A stretch of DNA of 49,022 nt from an uncultured Pseudanabaenaceae cyanobacterium (GTDB lineage Bacteria > Cyanobacteriota > Cyanobacteriia > PCC-9006 > JAAUQQ01): NCBI GenBank assembly GCA_938002085.1, contig CALLAT010000021.1, positions 1 through 49,022 of the forward strand, read 5' to 3'. Under the pieces are notes generated by a model. That model searched no databases. It was not told the DNA's origin and saw only the letters and a program-made list of their open reading frames with translations. Every line of letters begins with the position of its first letter. Position 1 is the stretch's first letter. A program made the position numbers and the translations under genes. Positions 1-8,890 of the stretch are shown one piece after another.

Positions 1-726
1 ACTTTGCAAGGGCCTCAACTGAACTTATTCTCTTCTGATGAATATGTCTTGTTAAGACTGTATCAGCTCCCTACTAATAGTGATGATAGTGAAGAGTTGG
101 TTCGGAAAATCACATACGCCACAAATAGTCAAAACCCTGTAGATCTGAGGGATCTAAGATCTAATGAAGATCTTCAGATAAGATTGGAAAATGATCTTAA
201 ACAATTAGGTTATACCTACCGCCGCAAACGCTCTAATGCTAGTACGCGACCAACAGATATAACCTCTGGTGTCGCTGCTGAGGCGATTCTCTCGGTCTGG
301 AGGAAGAAGCCGCATCAAGCAAAGTTCTTTACGCGAGAACACTTTGGGAAGCTGTATAAACAGATATTTACGGACCATTTGAATGGTGCACAAGTTGTTG
401 TGGCTGTGCGAATCTATCGAATAGCGGAAAATCGCCGTAAGCGACCTGAATCAGGTGATCCTGATTTTGTTCGCTATGCTTCTTGTTTCATCGCAATGCA
501 GATGGGCAATAGGCTTTTGAAAGATCTCGAACTGCACGTATCTGAGATAAATCATCGTAATCTAGAAGAAGCTGAGTCTCTGCTAGAACAAAATCGAGAT
601 GCATATTTTGTTGCTGCAACGAATGACATCGAACAAGCTCTTATGAGGCTGTATGGAGATCGTGATATTTCTTTGCAACAGCTTTCTGCGACCTTCCGGC
701 GCGGTGATTTGATTGAGCAGCTTTAG
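1..726 (+). CDS. AIPR-type (abortive infection) protein, C-terminal part, 5' truncated by window edge
   Basis: The reading frame is open to the left edge, so the N-terminus and true start lie outside the window. The visible 240 or so residues contain a block (about residues 36-76 counted from the TTG at base 4) with ATNSQNPVDLRDLRSNE followed by a GYTYRRKR segment. This is the signature I associate with the AIPR family (Pfam PF10592), named for abortive-infection phage resistance. The rest is helical and charged, with no transmembrane segment. The gene is visibly richer in A+T than the alpha/beta hydrolase that follows, which suits a horizontally acquired defence gene. The hydrolase starts within 20 bases of its stop but is unlikely to be functionally related. 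The family call rests on motif memory, and the molecular activity of AIPR proteins is not well defined. Confidence 0.72.
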   Translation, partial: TLQGPQLNLFSSDEYVLLRLYQLPTNSDDSEELVRKITYATNSQNPVDLRDLRSNEDLQIRLENDLKQLGYTYRRKRSNASTRPTDITSGVAAEAILSVWRKKPHQAKFFTREHFGKLYKQIFTDHLNGAQVVVAVRIYRIAENRRKRPESGDPDFVRYASCFIAMQMGNRLLKDLELHVSEINHRNLEEAESLLEQNRDAYFVAATNDIEQALMRLYGDRDISLQQLSATFRRGDLIEQL

Positions 727-743
727 CGGTGGCGAGCATTAAC

Positions 744-1580
744 ATGTCAGTCTGGAAACGATTGCTCCCTCGCCTCAAGAAACTCGCGATCGCCTACATT
801 CTCCTCTGCCTCGGCTTCTACTTCTTCCAACAACGCCTCCTCTTTTACCCCACAAAAAAACTAGCCAACACCCCAGACCTCTACCAACTCAACCACCAAA
901 CCCTCAACATCCCAATTCCCGAGACTTCAGCCACCCTAAACGGCTGGTGGATTCCTGCCGACCAGCCCGACGCCCCCACCCTCCTCTACTTCCACCACAA
1001 CGCCATCAACATCGGCGCAAACGTCAGCCAATCCCTGCAATTCCACGAGCTCGGCTACAACGTCTTCCTCTTCGACTACCGAGGCTACGGCAATAGCTCT
1101 GGCCCCTTCCCCACCGAATCCCGAGTCTACGAAGACGCCCAAGCCGCCTGGAACTACCTCACCCAAACCCGCAACATCCCGCCCCAGCAAATCATCATCT
1201 ACGGCCACTCCATCGGCGGAGCCGTAGCCACAGACCTAGCTGCAAAACAGCCCGAAGCCTCAGCCCTCATCGTCCAAAACTCCTTCACCAGCATCAAAGA
1301 CATGACCAAACGGCTGGGGCTCTACTGGGTACTGCCCGTGGAATGGATGCTCAAACAGAAATTCGAATCCCTCGCAAAGATGCCCCAAGTGGACATGCCA
1401 GTCCTGATCATCAACGGCACCAACGACATCCAGATTCCCGTCTCCATGGGCGAGCGGCTATTTGAAGCCGCTGCCGGACCCAAGGAGATGATCGTGATCG
1501 CAGGCGGTAGCCACGACAACCACATGGATGACCAGTACTTGCAACAAGTGCAGACTTTCGTCACCGAGGCGATGCAATAG
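744..1580 (+). CDS. Alpha/beta hydrolase, membrane-anchored (BEM46/ABHD13-like)
   Basis: A serine hydrolase of about 278 residues with an N-terminal membrane anchor (hydrophobic stretch about residues 15-28) and a soluble alpha/beta-hydrolase domain. The nucleophile elbow GHSIGG puts the catalytic Ser at about 156. The acid is probably the Asp in GTND (about 228), and the His is in GGSHDN (about 257). An FDYRGYG segment before the elbow is typical of the BEM46/ABHD13/YqkD group, whose natural substrates are mostly unknown. The ATG at 744 is preferred because a GAG lies 8 bases upstream; a GTG at 729 would add five residues. It converges on msrB, leaving only 8 bases between the stops. The N-terminal half uses a strikingly C-rich codon set, unlike the A+T-rich gene before it. 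Confidence 0.85.
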   Translation: MSVWKRLLPRLKKLAIAYILLCLGFYFFQQRLLFYPTKKLANTPDLYQLNHQTLNIPIPETSATLNGWWIPADQPDAPTLLYFHHNAINIGANVSQSLQFHELGYNVFLFDYRGYGNSSGPFPTESRVYEDAQAAWNYLTQTRNIPPQQIIIYGHSIGGAVATDLAAKQPEASALIVQNSFTSIKDMTKRLGLYWVLPVEWMLKQKFESLAKMPQVDMPVLIINGTNDIQIPVSMGERLFEAAAGPKEMIVIAGGSHDNHMDDQYLQQVQTFVTEAMQ

Positions 1581-1588
1581 CAGCAGAC

Positions 1589-2101
1589 CTATGCCGCCTC
1601 AAACTTCAGCGACACCCCATTAATGCAATGGCGCTTACCCGTGGGCTTAGGGCCATCATCAAACACGTGGCCGAGGTGTCCGCCGCAGGTCGCGCAATGA
1701 ACCTCCGTGCGCAGCATCATCAGCGAACGATCTTCGCGGGTCGCCACGGCATCTTCGAGAGAGGCGTAAAAACTAGGCCAGCCCGTGCCACTCTCAAACT
1801 TCGTCTCAGAGGAATAGAGGGGAGAGCTACAGCCCGAGCAATGATAAGTGCCCTTTTCCTTAATTTTGTTGAGAGGACTGGTATAAGGCCGCTCTGTTGC
1901 TTCCTGGCGCAGCACCGCAAATTCTTCCGGCGTTAGGATTTCGCGCCATTCTGCTTCAGTCTTGCTGACTGGGAAATTGCCTGCTGCATGGGCATTGGTT
2001 TTGGAGGCTGCTTGCTCAGTGGCGTTTGTGGGGAGGAAGCGGGAAAGGGCGATCGCCCCAACAGTTGCCCCACCGATCTGTAAAAAATGGCGTTTTTTCA
2101 T
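1589..2101 (-). CDS. msrB: Peptide methionine-(R)-S-oxide reductase MsrB, exported
   Basis: Reduces methionine-R-sulfoxide in oxidised proteins. The 170-residue protein has a complete MsrB domain (about 48-168): two zinc CxxC pairs (Cys88/91 and Cys136/139), the GTGWPSF motif (about 105-111), GGHLGHVF (140-147) and the catalytic RHCINGVSL with Cys159. The N-terminus MKKRHFLQIGG followed by a hydrophobic stretch looks like a Tat signal with KR in place of RR, so the enzyme probably works in the periplasm or thylakoid lumen. The region between signal and domain is low-complexity (Ala/Thr/Asn). It is transcribed alone, convergent with the hydrolase gene. The family call is very secure; the export route is an inference. 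Confidence 0.95.
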   Translation of the reverse strand: MKKRHFLQIGGATVGAIALSRFLPTNATEQAASKTNAHAAGNFPVSKTEAEWREILTPEEFAVLRQEATERPYTSPLNKIKEKGTYHCSGCSSPLYSSETKFESGTGWPSFYASLEDAVATREDRSLMMLRTEVHCATCGGHLGHVFDDGPKPTGKRHCINGVSLKFEAA

Positions 2102-2310
2102 AACTGAGCATCCTTGCCTGGTCTAACCCAGATCATTACTCCACATCGTCTTTGGTTGTCTTTAGCTTATCTAGCAAGCCTGAGATTGACCTGAGATATC
2201 GCTCATAACTTCTAGAAAATACCAGCAAGAAGGGATACGTCCGCTTACAGAAGACCCCCTCAATAAATCATTCACTGCGCTTGCAATTCCGGTTCCCCTA
2301 GCTCTTGGCT

Positions 2311-4458
2311 CTATAGATATTCCGTTTCAGATACTTCTGGTAGATACTCTGCGATCGCCTGCTCTAAAGAACTCTGGATACTCTTCAGTTGAAAACTGGC
2401 CGCTAAGGTTCGATATTTCTGGGTAAATCTTTGATATTTCGTTGAAGTTTGGTCAAGCCTGTCTAGCTCATTACGAAATGCCTTAATTAATCCAGATAGG
2501 GCGAGCTTTTGAAGATCTCTAAGAGTCTCTAACGGGGGAGATGAAGATAGATGTATTTCTAGAGCACCTCGGTCCACAGCTTGAGCTTGGCGAAGCACCT
2601 TCTTCTCATATATCCATTCTAAATTTAGATTGCTTTGCAAGGCCTGAAGCAGCTCCCTCAAATGAACAGGCTTAGAGATAAAGCAGTCTCCTCCAGCATC
2701 TAGACTTTTCTGCTGGTCCGATTGGAAAACGCTAGCGGATGAAGCAAATATCTTAGTCTGATGGGTTGATTTATGTTGGCGGAGCAACCTGATGAACTCA
2801 TAGCCATCCATTATCGGCATCACTAAGTCTGTAATGATGAGATCAGGCTTTGTTGCAGTGGCTTTTTCTAAGCCCTGTTCCCCGCTTTCGGCTTCAAACA
2901 TTTGAAAACCGAGAGGAGCTAGCATATTCGTGAGCACTGCTCTATTCTCCCAGCGATCGTCCACCACCAGAATGCTCTTCGTTTCTCCTTGATAGGCAAG
3001 AACCTTGCGAGTGGAAGGTTCCAGAGCTGATCGACTTTCTAGTTTGACTTCAGGACAGCAGATTGCGAAGGAAAAGCAGCTACCTTGACCCAGAACACTG
3101 TTGACGTTGAGTTCTCCCCCCATCATCTCGACAATCTTTTGGCTGATTGCTAAGCCTAGACCTGTGCCTTTGGAGCGTTTTTCAATATTGCCAACCTGCT
3201 CGAAGGGGGTGAAGATTTGCCTGAGATCTTTGGGACTAATTCCGGGCCCGGTATCATGAACCTCGAATTGTAGGTAGTATTGTTGCCTCGAAGCCTGATC
3301 CGTTTTACCTATGGATGGTTGTCCTGTCACCCGAACTTCGACTTCTCCTCGATCTGTGAATTTGATAGCATTGCTAATCAGATTGAATAGCACTTGCATC
3401 AGCCGCTTCTTATCAATCCAAATTCCTGTCGGTAAAAGTGAGCTTAGGTTATAGCGAAAAATAATCCCTTTTTGATTAGCCTGAATGCTAAACATTTCGA
3501 TGATTGCTTGCATAAAAGAACTAAAGTCTAGCTCTGAAGGATAGAGGCTCATCTTCTGAGATTCGATTTTAGAAAGATCTAATATGTCATTGATGAGGGT
3601 TAAGAGATGCTGGCCGCATTGCTCAATAACGGATGCATGAGCCTTCTCTTGAGATTTCAGCTCCTCTGAACGTTGGAGGATTTGGGCATAGCCTAGAATC
3701 CCGTTGAGAGGGGTTCTAAGTTCATGACTCATATTGGCTAAAAAGTCACTTTTTGCACGATTGGCGCTATTTGCTAATGCAGCTGAAGCCTCTAATTCAG
3801 CCGTACGTTGTTGAATGCGGGCTTCGAGGGAGTCATTGACTTGCTGAAGCTGGGTTTCAGCTTCCCGTCTGGCAAAAGCTCCGCCAAAGCTATTGGCCAC
3901 GGTCTTTAAGGCATCCACTTCGCTAGAGCTCCAGACATGACCCTGGTGGCAATCGTCAAATCCCATAAATCCCCAGAATGTAGTGCGCACTGCAATGGGG
4001 ACGACCACCATGGATAAAATATTTTGTGTTTCTAAAATCTCCTGTTCTGAGGCTGGAAAATCTCGAATCAATCCTGCGATATGCTTTCCCTGGGGTAGCT
4101 CTGCTGACCAGCGAGGAAATAAGGCCTCTAGGGGAAAGCTTTGTAACTCGGGATTGTCAATTTCGGGAGCAATGCCCTCGGCAACCCACTCCCATTTCTG
4201 ACTCGCGAGGAGTTGCTGGGTTGCTTGATCTTCGTGACAACGAAAGAGATAGACTCGATCTACTCGCGTAGATTTACCGAGTATGCTGAGTGCACTTTGG
4301 ATAGATTTACGGTAGTCCGTGACGTTCAGCAAGCTGTCATTCGCTTGGGCAATGCCTGCTAACAAGCGCTCAGCGAAAGCTAGCCTTTGGGTTAAATCCT
4401 GCAGCTCATGGGGACTCTCATCGGGCATGGCTTGCGATGAAGAAGAAAGCATATCCAT
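2311..4458 (-). CDS. GAF-domain hybrid histidine kinase with receiver domain
   Basis: A cytoplasmic two-component sensor of 715 residues with no membrane segment. In order: a GAF-like sensory domain (about 45-195), a short coiled coil (200-235), HisKA with the phospho-accepting His245 in SHELRTPLNGIL, an HATPase domain (N box about 358-364, G1 DTGPG about 402-406, G2 GTGLGLA about 431-437), and a receiver domain (about 495-610) with phospho-acceptor Asp544 in ITDLVMP and conserved Lys596. A helical tail of about 100 residues follows without a recognisable output domain, so signal probably leaves by phosphotransfer to a separate regulator. No partner gene is adjacent. The ligand cannot be told from sequence. 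The gene is somewhat richer in A+T than its neighbours. Confidence 0.93.
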   Translation of the reverse strand: MDMLSSSSQAMPDESPHELQDLTQRLAFAERLLAGIAQANDSLLNVTDYRKSIQSALSILGKSTRVDRVYLFRCHEDQATQQLLASQKWEWVAEGIAPEIDNPELQSFPLEALFPRWSAELPQGKHIAGLIRDFPASEQEILETQNILSMVVVPIAVRTTFWGFMGFDDCHQGHVWSSSEVDALKTVANSFGGAFARREAETQLQQVNDSLEARIQQRTAELEASAALANSANRAKSDFLANMSHELRTPLNGILGYAQILQRSEELKSQEKAHASVIEQCGQHLLTLINDILDLSKIESQKMSLYPSELDFSSFMQAIIEMFSIQANQKGIIFRYNLSSLLPTGIWIDKKRLMQVLFNLISNAIKFTDRGEVEVRVTGQPSIGKTDQASRQQYYLQFEVHDTGPGISPKDLRQIFTPFEQVGNIEKRSKGTGLGLAISQKIVEMMGGELNVNSVLGQGSCFSFAICCPEVKLESRSALEPSTRKVLAYQGETKSILVVDDRWENRAVLTNMLAPLGFQMFEAESGEQGLEKATATKPDLIITDLVMPIMDGYEFIRLLRQHKSTHQTKIFASSASVFQSDQQKSLDAGGDCFISKPVHLRELLQALQSNLNLEWIYEKKVLRQAQAVDRGALEIHLSSSPPLETLRDLQKLALSGLIKAFRNELDRLDQTSTKYQRFTQKYRTLAASFQLKSIQSSLEQAIAEYLPEVSETEYL

Positions 4459-4572
4459 TAATCAGATGCTTTCATCATGATTTATTTGTGGCGCTTAGAT
4501 AATCGTGGGATCTCAGAACCTTGTCTACGTGATGATACGCATAGCCCTGACCAAGCGGATAGATCGGATTGG

Positions 4573-4893
4573 CTAGCTCTCGATCGAGTTTGAGGCTGGG
4601 AGAAGTCCAAGCTGATTAACGGTGACTTGCCCGGTTACGAGGCGCTCTTTTTTGAGTTTGGACAAGCGCTTAATGCGGTATTCCAGGCGAGAGGCTTCAG
4701 ATTTATTCTGGCCTGCTGCAGTGGTGAAGACGAGGCTCAATGGTGCTTTACCCTTCAGATATTTGGCACATTTTTTGCCCTGTGCCTCATGCTCGGTAAA
4801 ACGTCGTTCTAAATCTATGGTGATGCCAGTGTAAAGACTGTTGTCGTTGCAACGAATGATGTAGAGAAACCAAGGTGGTTTGGCTTGGGGCAT
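4573..4893 (-). CDS. GIY-YIG nuclease-fold protein (UPF0213/YhbQ-like)
   Basis: A 106-residue single-domain protein. The first GIY-YIG element is WFLYIIRC (about residues 8-15) and the second is LYTGIT (about 20-25). LERRFTEH then supplies the conserved Arg, and a Glu-bearing EASRLEYRIKRLSK segment lies near the C-terminus. Length and layout match the small UPF0213 family, whose bacterial members are linked to DNA processing or repair without a firmly settled role. It stands alone between the hybrid kinase and the TPR gene, on the same strand as both. Confidence 0.85.
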   Translation of the reverse strand: MPQAKPPWFLYIIRCNDNSLYTGITIDLERRFTEHEAQGKKCAKYLKGKAPLSLVFTTAAGQNKSEASRLEYRIKRLSKLKKERLVTGQVTVNQLGLLPASNSIES

Positions 4894-5057
4894 AGGGCTG
4901 GCCTTCTGAATCTCTGCAAGTTTAGGCCCATGGGCGAATCGCTCTAGGCTAAGGGGATTGGTCTTGCCGGTGGCTGATTCCCAAACTTGAAGAACTTTGT
5001 ATCAGCTTTTCTTTATCCTAGCTGCTGCCCTGGCTAACTCTCAATGCCCTTCTCGGA

Positions 5058-6263
5058 CTAGAGCAACCGCAGGATAAAGGGATAGCGGAATACTCGCTCA
5101 CGCTTGATGAAGAACCAAGCGATCGCCGCCAATGGTGCCACACCATAGCTAAAGCCTGCCACCATCACAAAGAGTTTGACCACATTCCACAGCAGTGGCA
5201 CCTGGGTTAACAAGTCAGTGGCTTTGACGAGAATTGCACCGCCTGTAGTCGTCACGATGGCGATCGCCAGCATTGTGATCCAGTAGTTCACCACTTCGCG
5301 ACCGTGGATTTTCAGCATGTCTTCTTTGGCAAGGTAGAACAGGCCGAGGGGGAAAAGCACGGGGAGGAGCGCGATCGCAAGGGGCTTAATGAGCTCTGGG
5401 GCGACGGTTCCTTGGTGCAGTAGCGCTTGTCCTAAGTCCTGCCAAAGCGAACTCGGGAGCAGTGGCGCTAGGAGCAGACCCCCATAGATGGAGAGATGGA
5501 GCGCAACGATGATGACCTGTTGGGTAATGTCCAGCTGGAATTGCTTGCTCTTTTCCCGAGCAGCTCGTTCAGCGCCCAATGGATCACTTGCCTTGGGGTG
5601 ACTTTGCATGGCATGGAGAAACTGCTGGGCCCAGCGCTGGCTGCCCTGGTCGCCAATCTTGATGAGGTGATTGCAGAGGTCTGTGGCATCTTTTCGTTGG
5701 CGGTTGCCGCAGTAGGAACGAGCTAGGGCAATGTGGGTATGGGGTTTGGCGTTGGCAAATTGGATTTGCTTGAGGTAGCGCTCTAGCAGGTCCACCGCTT
5801 TTCCATATTGCTGGGTGGCCAGGGCTTCTAAGCCTGCATCGCGCAGCTTGCGATCGCTCTTACCTGGGCTAGTGGTGGTGGTGGGTTCAGGGTCACTGAT
5901 TTGGAAGGCAGTTTCGCTGTCGTCGAGAGCTTTGATTGTGACAAACTGAGTGGCTTTACCATCGGCGTGGTGATCCAGAGGCCGCTGCTTTTCCAAAGCA
6001 GGTAGCTTTTTCCAGGACCAATGCTTCAGTTCTTCATCGGGATGGCTGGATAGACTTTGGCAAAGGGAAATGGCTTCATTCCATTGCTCCAAGGCTTCGT
6101 GCGCTTGGATCAGGACTCGGGTGGCAGCAGCATAGTTCTGGTTCTCTGGACCCACAGCGGCACGCCAGCGCTCCAACAAGGGAATCGCCTCGGCATAGCG
6201 TTCCTCGCGCATGGCTCGCATGGCTCGGATGCCGTCTTGCATGGGGAATTTGGTACTAACCAT
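5058..6263 (-). CDS. TPR-containing membrane protein with C-terminal DUF4870-like region
   Basis: About 401 residues. The N-terminal half carries tetratricopeptide-like helices: one block near EERYAEAIPLLERW and another near QYGKAVDLLERYL. The C-terminal part (about the last 160 residues) has four or more hydrophobic segments. Between them is KEDMLKIHGREVVNYWIT, which resembles the conserved core of DUF4870 membrane proteins. TPR repeats bind proteins, so this may be a membrane-tethered adaptor; no partner can be named. The start is uncertain: the ATG at 6263 fits the homologous-looking region, while the frame stays open to an ATG at 6317. Neither has a strong ribosome-binding site. Confidence 0.75.
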   Translation of the reverse strand: MVSTKFPMQDGIRAMRAMREERYAEAIPLLERWRAAVGPENQNYAAATRVLIQAHEALEQWNEAISLCQSLSSHPDEELKHWSWKKLPALEKQRPLDHHADGKATQFVTIKALDDSETAFQISDPEPTTTTSPGKSDRKLRDAGLEALATQQYGKAVDLLERYLKQIQFANAKPHTHIALARSYCGNRQRKDATDLCNHLIKIGDQGSQRWAQQFLHAMQSHPKASDPLGAERAAREKSKQFQLDITQQVIIVALHLSIYGGLLLAPLLPSSLWQDLGQALLHQGTVAPELIKPLAIALLPVLFPLGLFYLAKEDMLKIHGREVVNYWITMLAIAIVTTTGGAILVKATDLLTQVPLLWNVVKLFVMVAGFSYGVAPLAAIAWFFIKRERVFRYPFILRLL

Positions 6264-6528
6264 AGGTCCCAAGTGAAGATGCATTGATAAACAAAGAGTC
6301 GGGTTTAGAATGCCCATTTCTTGGTAGGAATCTTGATTTGGGGTCGGGGTCGGGGCTGTTGGCTCGTGAGGGTTTGGTTGCTATGGTCGCTGGTTTTCGT
6401 AGAGAGATGGTTTTGGGTGGGACAGAGCCATCATGCCTCTCCTGTCAGGTTTTGGGCCATTGCTCATTTGCTGAACAGCGACAACAGAATTTGCACTGCG
6501 AGCATTGACTTGATACCTTTCTAGAAAC

Positions 6529-6542
6529 AAACCGATTGGTCT
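6529..6542. promoter_or_regulatory. Putative TetR operator 1 (autoregulatory)
   Basis: AAACCGATTGGTCT lies immediately upstream of the tetR start. It matches 12 of 14 positions of the perfect palindrome found before the cupin gene (7223-7236). Its position over the translation-start region suggests the repressor shuts off its own gene. Sequence match seen; binding inferred. Confidence 0.7.
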
Positions 6543-6546
6543 TTTT

Positions 6547-7158
6547 TTGTCTAAGGTGGCACTGTCTAAAGCCGAATCTACCCGTCAGCACATCCTGCAA
6601 CAGGCTGCGGTTCTGTTCAATCAGCAGGGCTATGCCGGCACGTCTCTAGCAGATGTTATGGCAGCCACAGGCTTGAAAAAAGGGGGGATCTATAACCACT
6701 TCAAGGGCAAGGAAGACTTGGCGTTGCAGTCCTTTGACTACACCATGGCCAGGGTTCGGCGGCAGTTTTATCGAGATTTGAAGGGACAGAAGTCCACCTT
6801 GGCGCAGTTCGCGGTGTTTATGTCTGTGTTTGAGCGGGCGGTGACAGACCCCCTGATTCCTGGAGGCTGTCCGATCTTGAATACAGCTGTAACGAGTGCG
6901 GATACCCATCCTGAATTGCGATCGCAGGCCCGCAATGCTTTAGAGCAACTGCGGCAATGGGCCTGCCTTGTGATTCAGCGCGGCATTGATCAAGGAGAAC
7001 TGCGGGAGGATGTTAATCCCAGTGCTGTGGCGACGTTAGTGATTTCCACTTTGGAGGGCGCTGTGATGATGAGCCGGCTATACGAGGATGAGCAGCATAT
7101 GCTCCAAGTTAAGGGTTACTTGCAAGGTTATTTGGCAGGGTTGGCGCGATCGCCCTAG
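6547..7158 (+). CDS. TetR family transcriptional repressor (NemR-like)
   Basis: A 203-residue one-component regulator. Residues about 10-56 form the TetR DNA-binding domain, including GTSLADVMAATGLKKGGIYNH. The C-terminal ligand domain contains GGCPILNTAV (Cys about 108), a segment found in TetR members that sense electrophiles or oxidants such as NemR; that assignment is tentative. It starts at TTG (6547); a GTG at 6556 is possible and no in-frame ATG is available nearby. Palindromes of the same sequence stand before this gene and before the downstream cupin gene, so it probably represses both. The inducer is unknown. Confidence 0.9.
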   Translation: MSKVALSKAESTRQHILQQAAVLFNQQGYAGTSLADVMAATGLKKGGIYNHFKGKEDLALQSFDYTMARVRRQFYRDLKGQKSTLAQFAVFMSVFERAVTDPLIPGGCPILNTAVTSADTHPELRSQARNALEQLRQWACLVIQRGIDQGELREDVNPSAVATLVISTLEGAVMMSRLYEDEQHMLQVKGYLQGYLAGLARSP

Positions 7159-7218
7159 GGAGATTGTGCTGGATCTGCATAAAGGCTTGATGGCAACGAA
7201 GCCTATTTTTTTGAACTA

Positions 7219-7240
7219 AAAAAGACCGATCGGTCTTTTT
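7219..7240. promoter_or_regulatory. Putative TetR operator 2, perfect 22-bp palindrome
   Basis: The core AGACCGATCGGTCT (7223-7236) is a perfect palindrome, extended on each side by A and T runs. It lies between tetR and the cupin gene, 38 bases before the cupin start, and shares its half-sites with operator 1. It could additionally terminate tetR transcription, because it ends in five T, but the recurrence of the core before tetR argues for an operator. Confidence 0.75.
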
Positions 7241-7278
7241 GGTGCCTCGATTGAACATTCATACTTTGGAGTGGACTG

Positions 7279-7746
7279 ATGCAAGGATTAGATTGTGCAA
7301 AACAGCAGGGCCAAAACTACACCGTTGCTAGCATTGGCAGTTTTGAGCAGTTGCCTGACTACAGCTACGCGATGCCCATGCCTCGCGGTGAATTTGTGGT
7401 GGAAGGCAAAGTCTTTCTCCATCAACTGTTGGGGTTGACCAGCTGTGAAATTTCCTTCAATCAATTACCCCCCGGTGCGGGGATTCCTTTTTTGCACCGC
7501 CATCACCAAAACGAGGAAGTGTATTTAGTGATTCAAGGCGAAGGTGAGTTTCAAGTGGATGGAGAGGTGTTTGCGATTGCCCAGGGTAGTGCGGTGCGAG
7601 TGAGTACGGCGGGCGCGCGATCGCTCCGCAACAACTCAGCTATAGAACCGCTAACTTGGGTAGTCGTGCAGGCAACTGAAGGTGGCTATAGCTCCCCAGA
7701 AATTGGTGATGGAAAAAAGGTTCGCGGGGACGTGGTCTGGCCCTAG
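7279..7746 (+). CDS. Cupin-domain protein
   Basis: A 155-residue single-domain beta-barrel protein. Cupin motif 1 is complete: PFLHRHHQNEEVYLVIQGEG (about residues 69-88), with two or three His and a Glu as metal ligands. Motif 2 (GSAVRVSTAGARSLRNN) lacks the usual His, so the metal site may be incomplete or different. A GGAG lies 7 bases before the ATG. Placement behind a TetR repressor with operators on both genes suggests an inducible function such as detoxification or dioxygenase/isomerase chemistry; the substrate cannot be read from sequence. It converges on aroB with 19 bases between the stops. Confidence 0.87.
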   Translation: MQGLDCAKQQGQNYTVASIGSFEQLPDYSYAMPMPRGEFVVEGKVFLHQLLGLTSCEISFNQLPPGAGIPFLHRHHQNEEVYLVIQGEGEFQVDGEVFAIAQGSAVRVSTAGARSLRNNSAIEPLTWVVVQATEGGYSSPEIGDGKKVRGDVVWP

Positions 7747-7765
7747 GGTGGCCCTGGCCCATCCG

Positions 7766-8890
7766 CTAATTCATCATTGCCGCCAAAACTTCGTGAATGG
7801 TCTCGGCAGGTACCTCATCGGTGATGATGACTTTGCCGATTGCCTCGGGCAACACAAAGCGCACCTTGCCTGCCCTGACCTTTTTGTCATTTTGCAAAGC
7901 GGCGACAATCTCAGCTCGCTGCTCTGCAATGGCGGTTGGGAGTTGAGTAGGCAACCCGGTCTTCTCAATCAGTGCAACCTGCCGATCTTGGCTAGCTTGC
8001 TCCCACAGGCCCAGTTTCACACCCAAAGCGCCAGCCGCCACCATGCCGATCGCCACGGCCTCTCCATGGTTGACACCCTTGTACTGCATCAAGTTTTCCA
8101 CTGCATGACCGATAGTGTGGCCGTAGTTGAGGATGGCGCGGATGCCCCCTTCCCGTTCGTCTTGGCTGACGACTTCGGCTTTTGCACCGCAGGACTCGCT
8201 CAGGATTTGGCTGAGTAAGGCATCGCTAATATGGCTGAGGTCATCGAGGCGAGGGCTGGCTTCGAGGGCTTCGAACAGGGGCTTGGACCAGATAATTCCG
8301 TATTTGATCACCTCGGCCATACCAGCCCGGAATTCTCGCGGAGCCAGGGTTTTGAGGGTGGCAGGGTCGATAAACACCAGCTTGGGCTGGTAGAACGCGC
8401 CAATCAAATTCTTGCCGCCAGGGTGGTTGACGCCGGTTTTGCCACCGATGGAGGCATCTACCATCGCCAATACCGTGGTGGGCACCTGGACAAAGTTAAT
8501 GCCGCGCAACCAGGAAGAGGCTGCAAAGCCGGTCATGTCGCCGACCACGCCGCCGCCTAGGGCAACCATGGTGGAGGAGCGTTCGAGGCGATGGGCGATC
8601 GCGCTGTCATAAATCGCTTGAATAGAGCCTAGATGCTTGTGCTCTTCGCCTGCGGGGATTAGATGCTGAGCAACGTCGAATCCGGCGGCGCTTAGGGAGG
8701 CTAGGGCGCGATCACCATAATGCTCAAAGATCTCAGCATTGGAAACTAGCAACACTTTCTTGCCTAGTGGTTTTTCCAAACCAGGGCCAGCATTGCCCGT
8801 CATCCATGCTCCCAATTGATCCAGGCCACCGGGCTGAAGGGCAATGTTGTAGGACTGCTGGGGGAGTTGAACGGGAATCGTGCTCTGCAT
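7766..8890 (-). CDS. aroB: 3-dehydroquinate synthase
   Basis: Converts DAHP to 3-dehydroquinate, the second step of the shikimate pathway. The 374-residue protein has the NAD-binding GGGVVGD (about 113-119), the [15 protein letters not shown] loop (about 147-161), and the zinc-binding set: Glu in AEVIKYG, His in NYGHTIGHA and His in [10 protein letters not shown]. Length and motif order are normal for AroB. It is transcribed alone from 8890. The next shikimate enzyme, aroQ, is also in this window but about 37 kb away. Confidence 0.97.
   Translation of the reverse strand: MQSTIPVQLPQQSYNIALQPGGLDQLGAWMTGNAGPGLEKPLGKKVLLVSNAEIFEHYGDRALASLSAAGFDVAQHLIPAGEEHKHLGSIQAIYDSAIAHRLERSSTMVALGGGVVGDMTGFAASSWLRGINFVQVPTTVLAMVDASIGGKTGVNHPGGKNLIGAFYQPKLVFIDPATLKTLAPREFRAGMAEVIKYGIIWSKPLFEALEASPRLDDLSHISDALLSQILSESCGAKAEVVSQDEREGGIRAILNYGHTIGHAVENLMQYKGVNHGEAVAIGMVAAGALGVKLGLWEQASQDRQVALIEKTGLPTQLPTAIAEQRAEIVAALQNDKKVRAGKVRFVLPEAIGKVIITDEVPAETIHEVLAAMMN

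Noticed and set aside
7219-7240. Reading the palindrome after tetR only as an intrinsic terminator
   Set aside because: Its core recurs before the tetR start, where a terminator makes no sense; an operator explains both. Some terminator activity remains possible.
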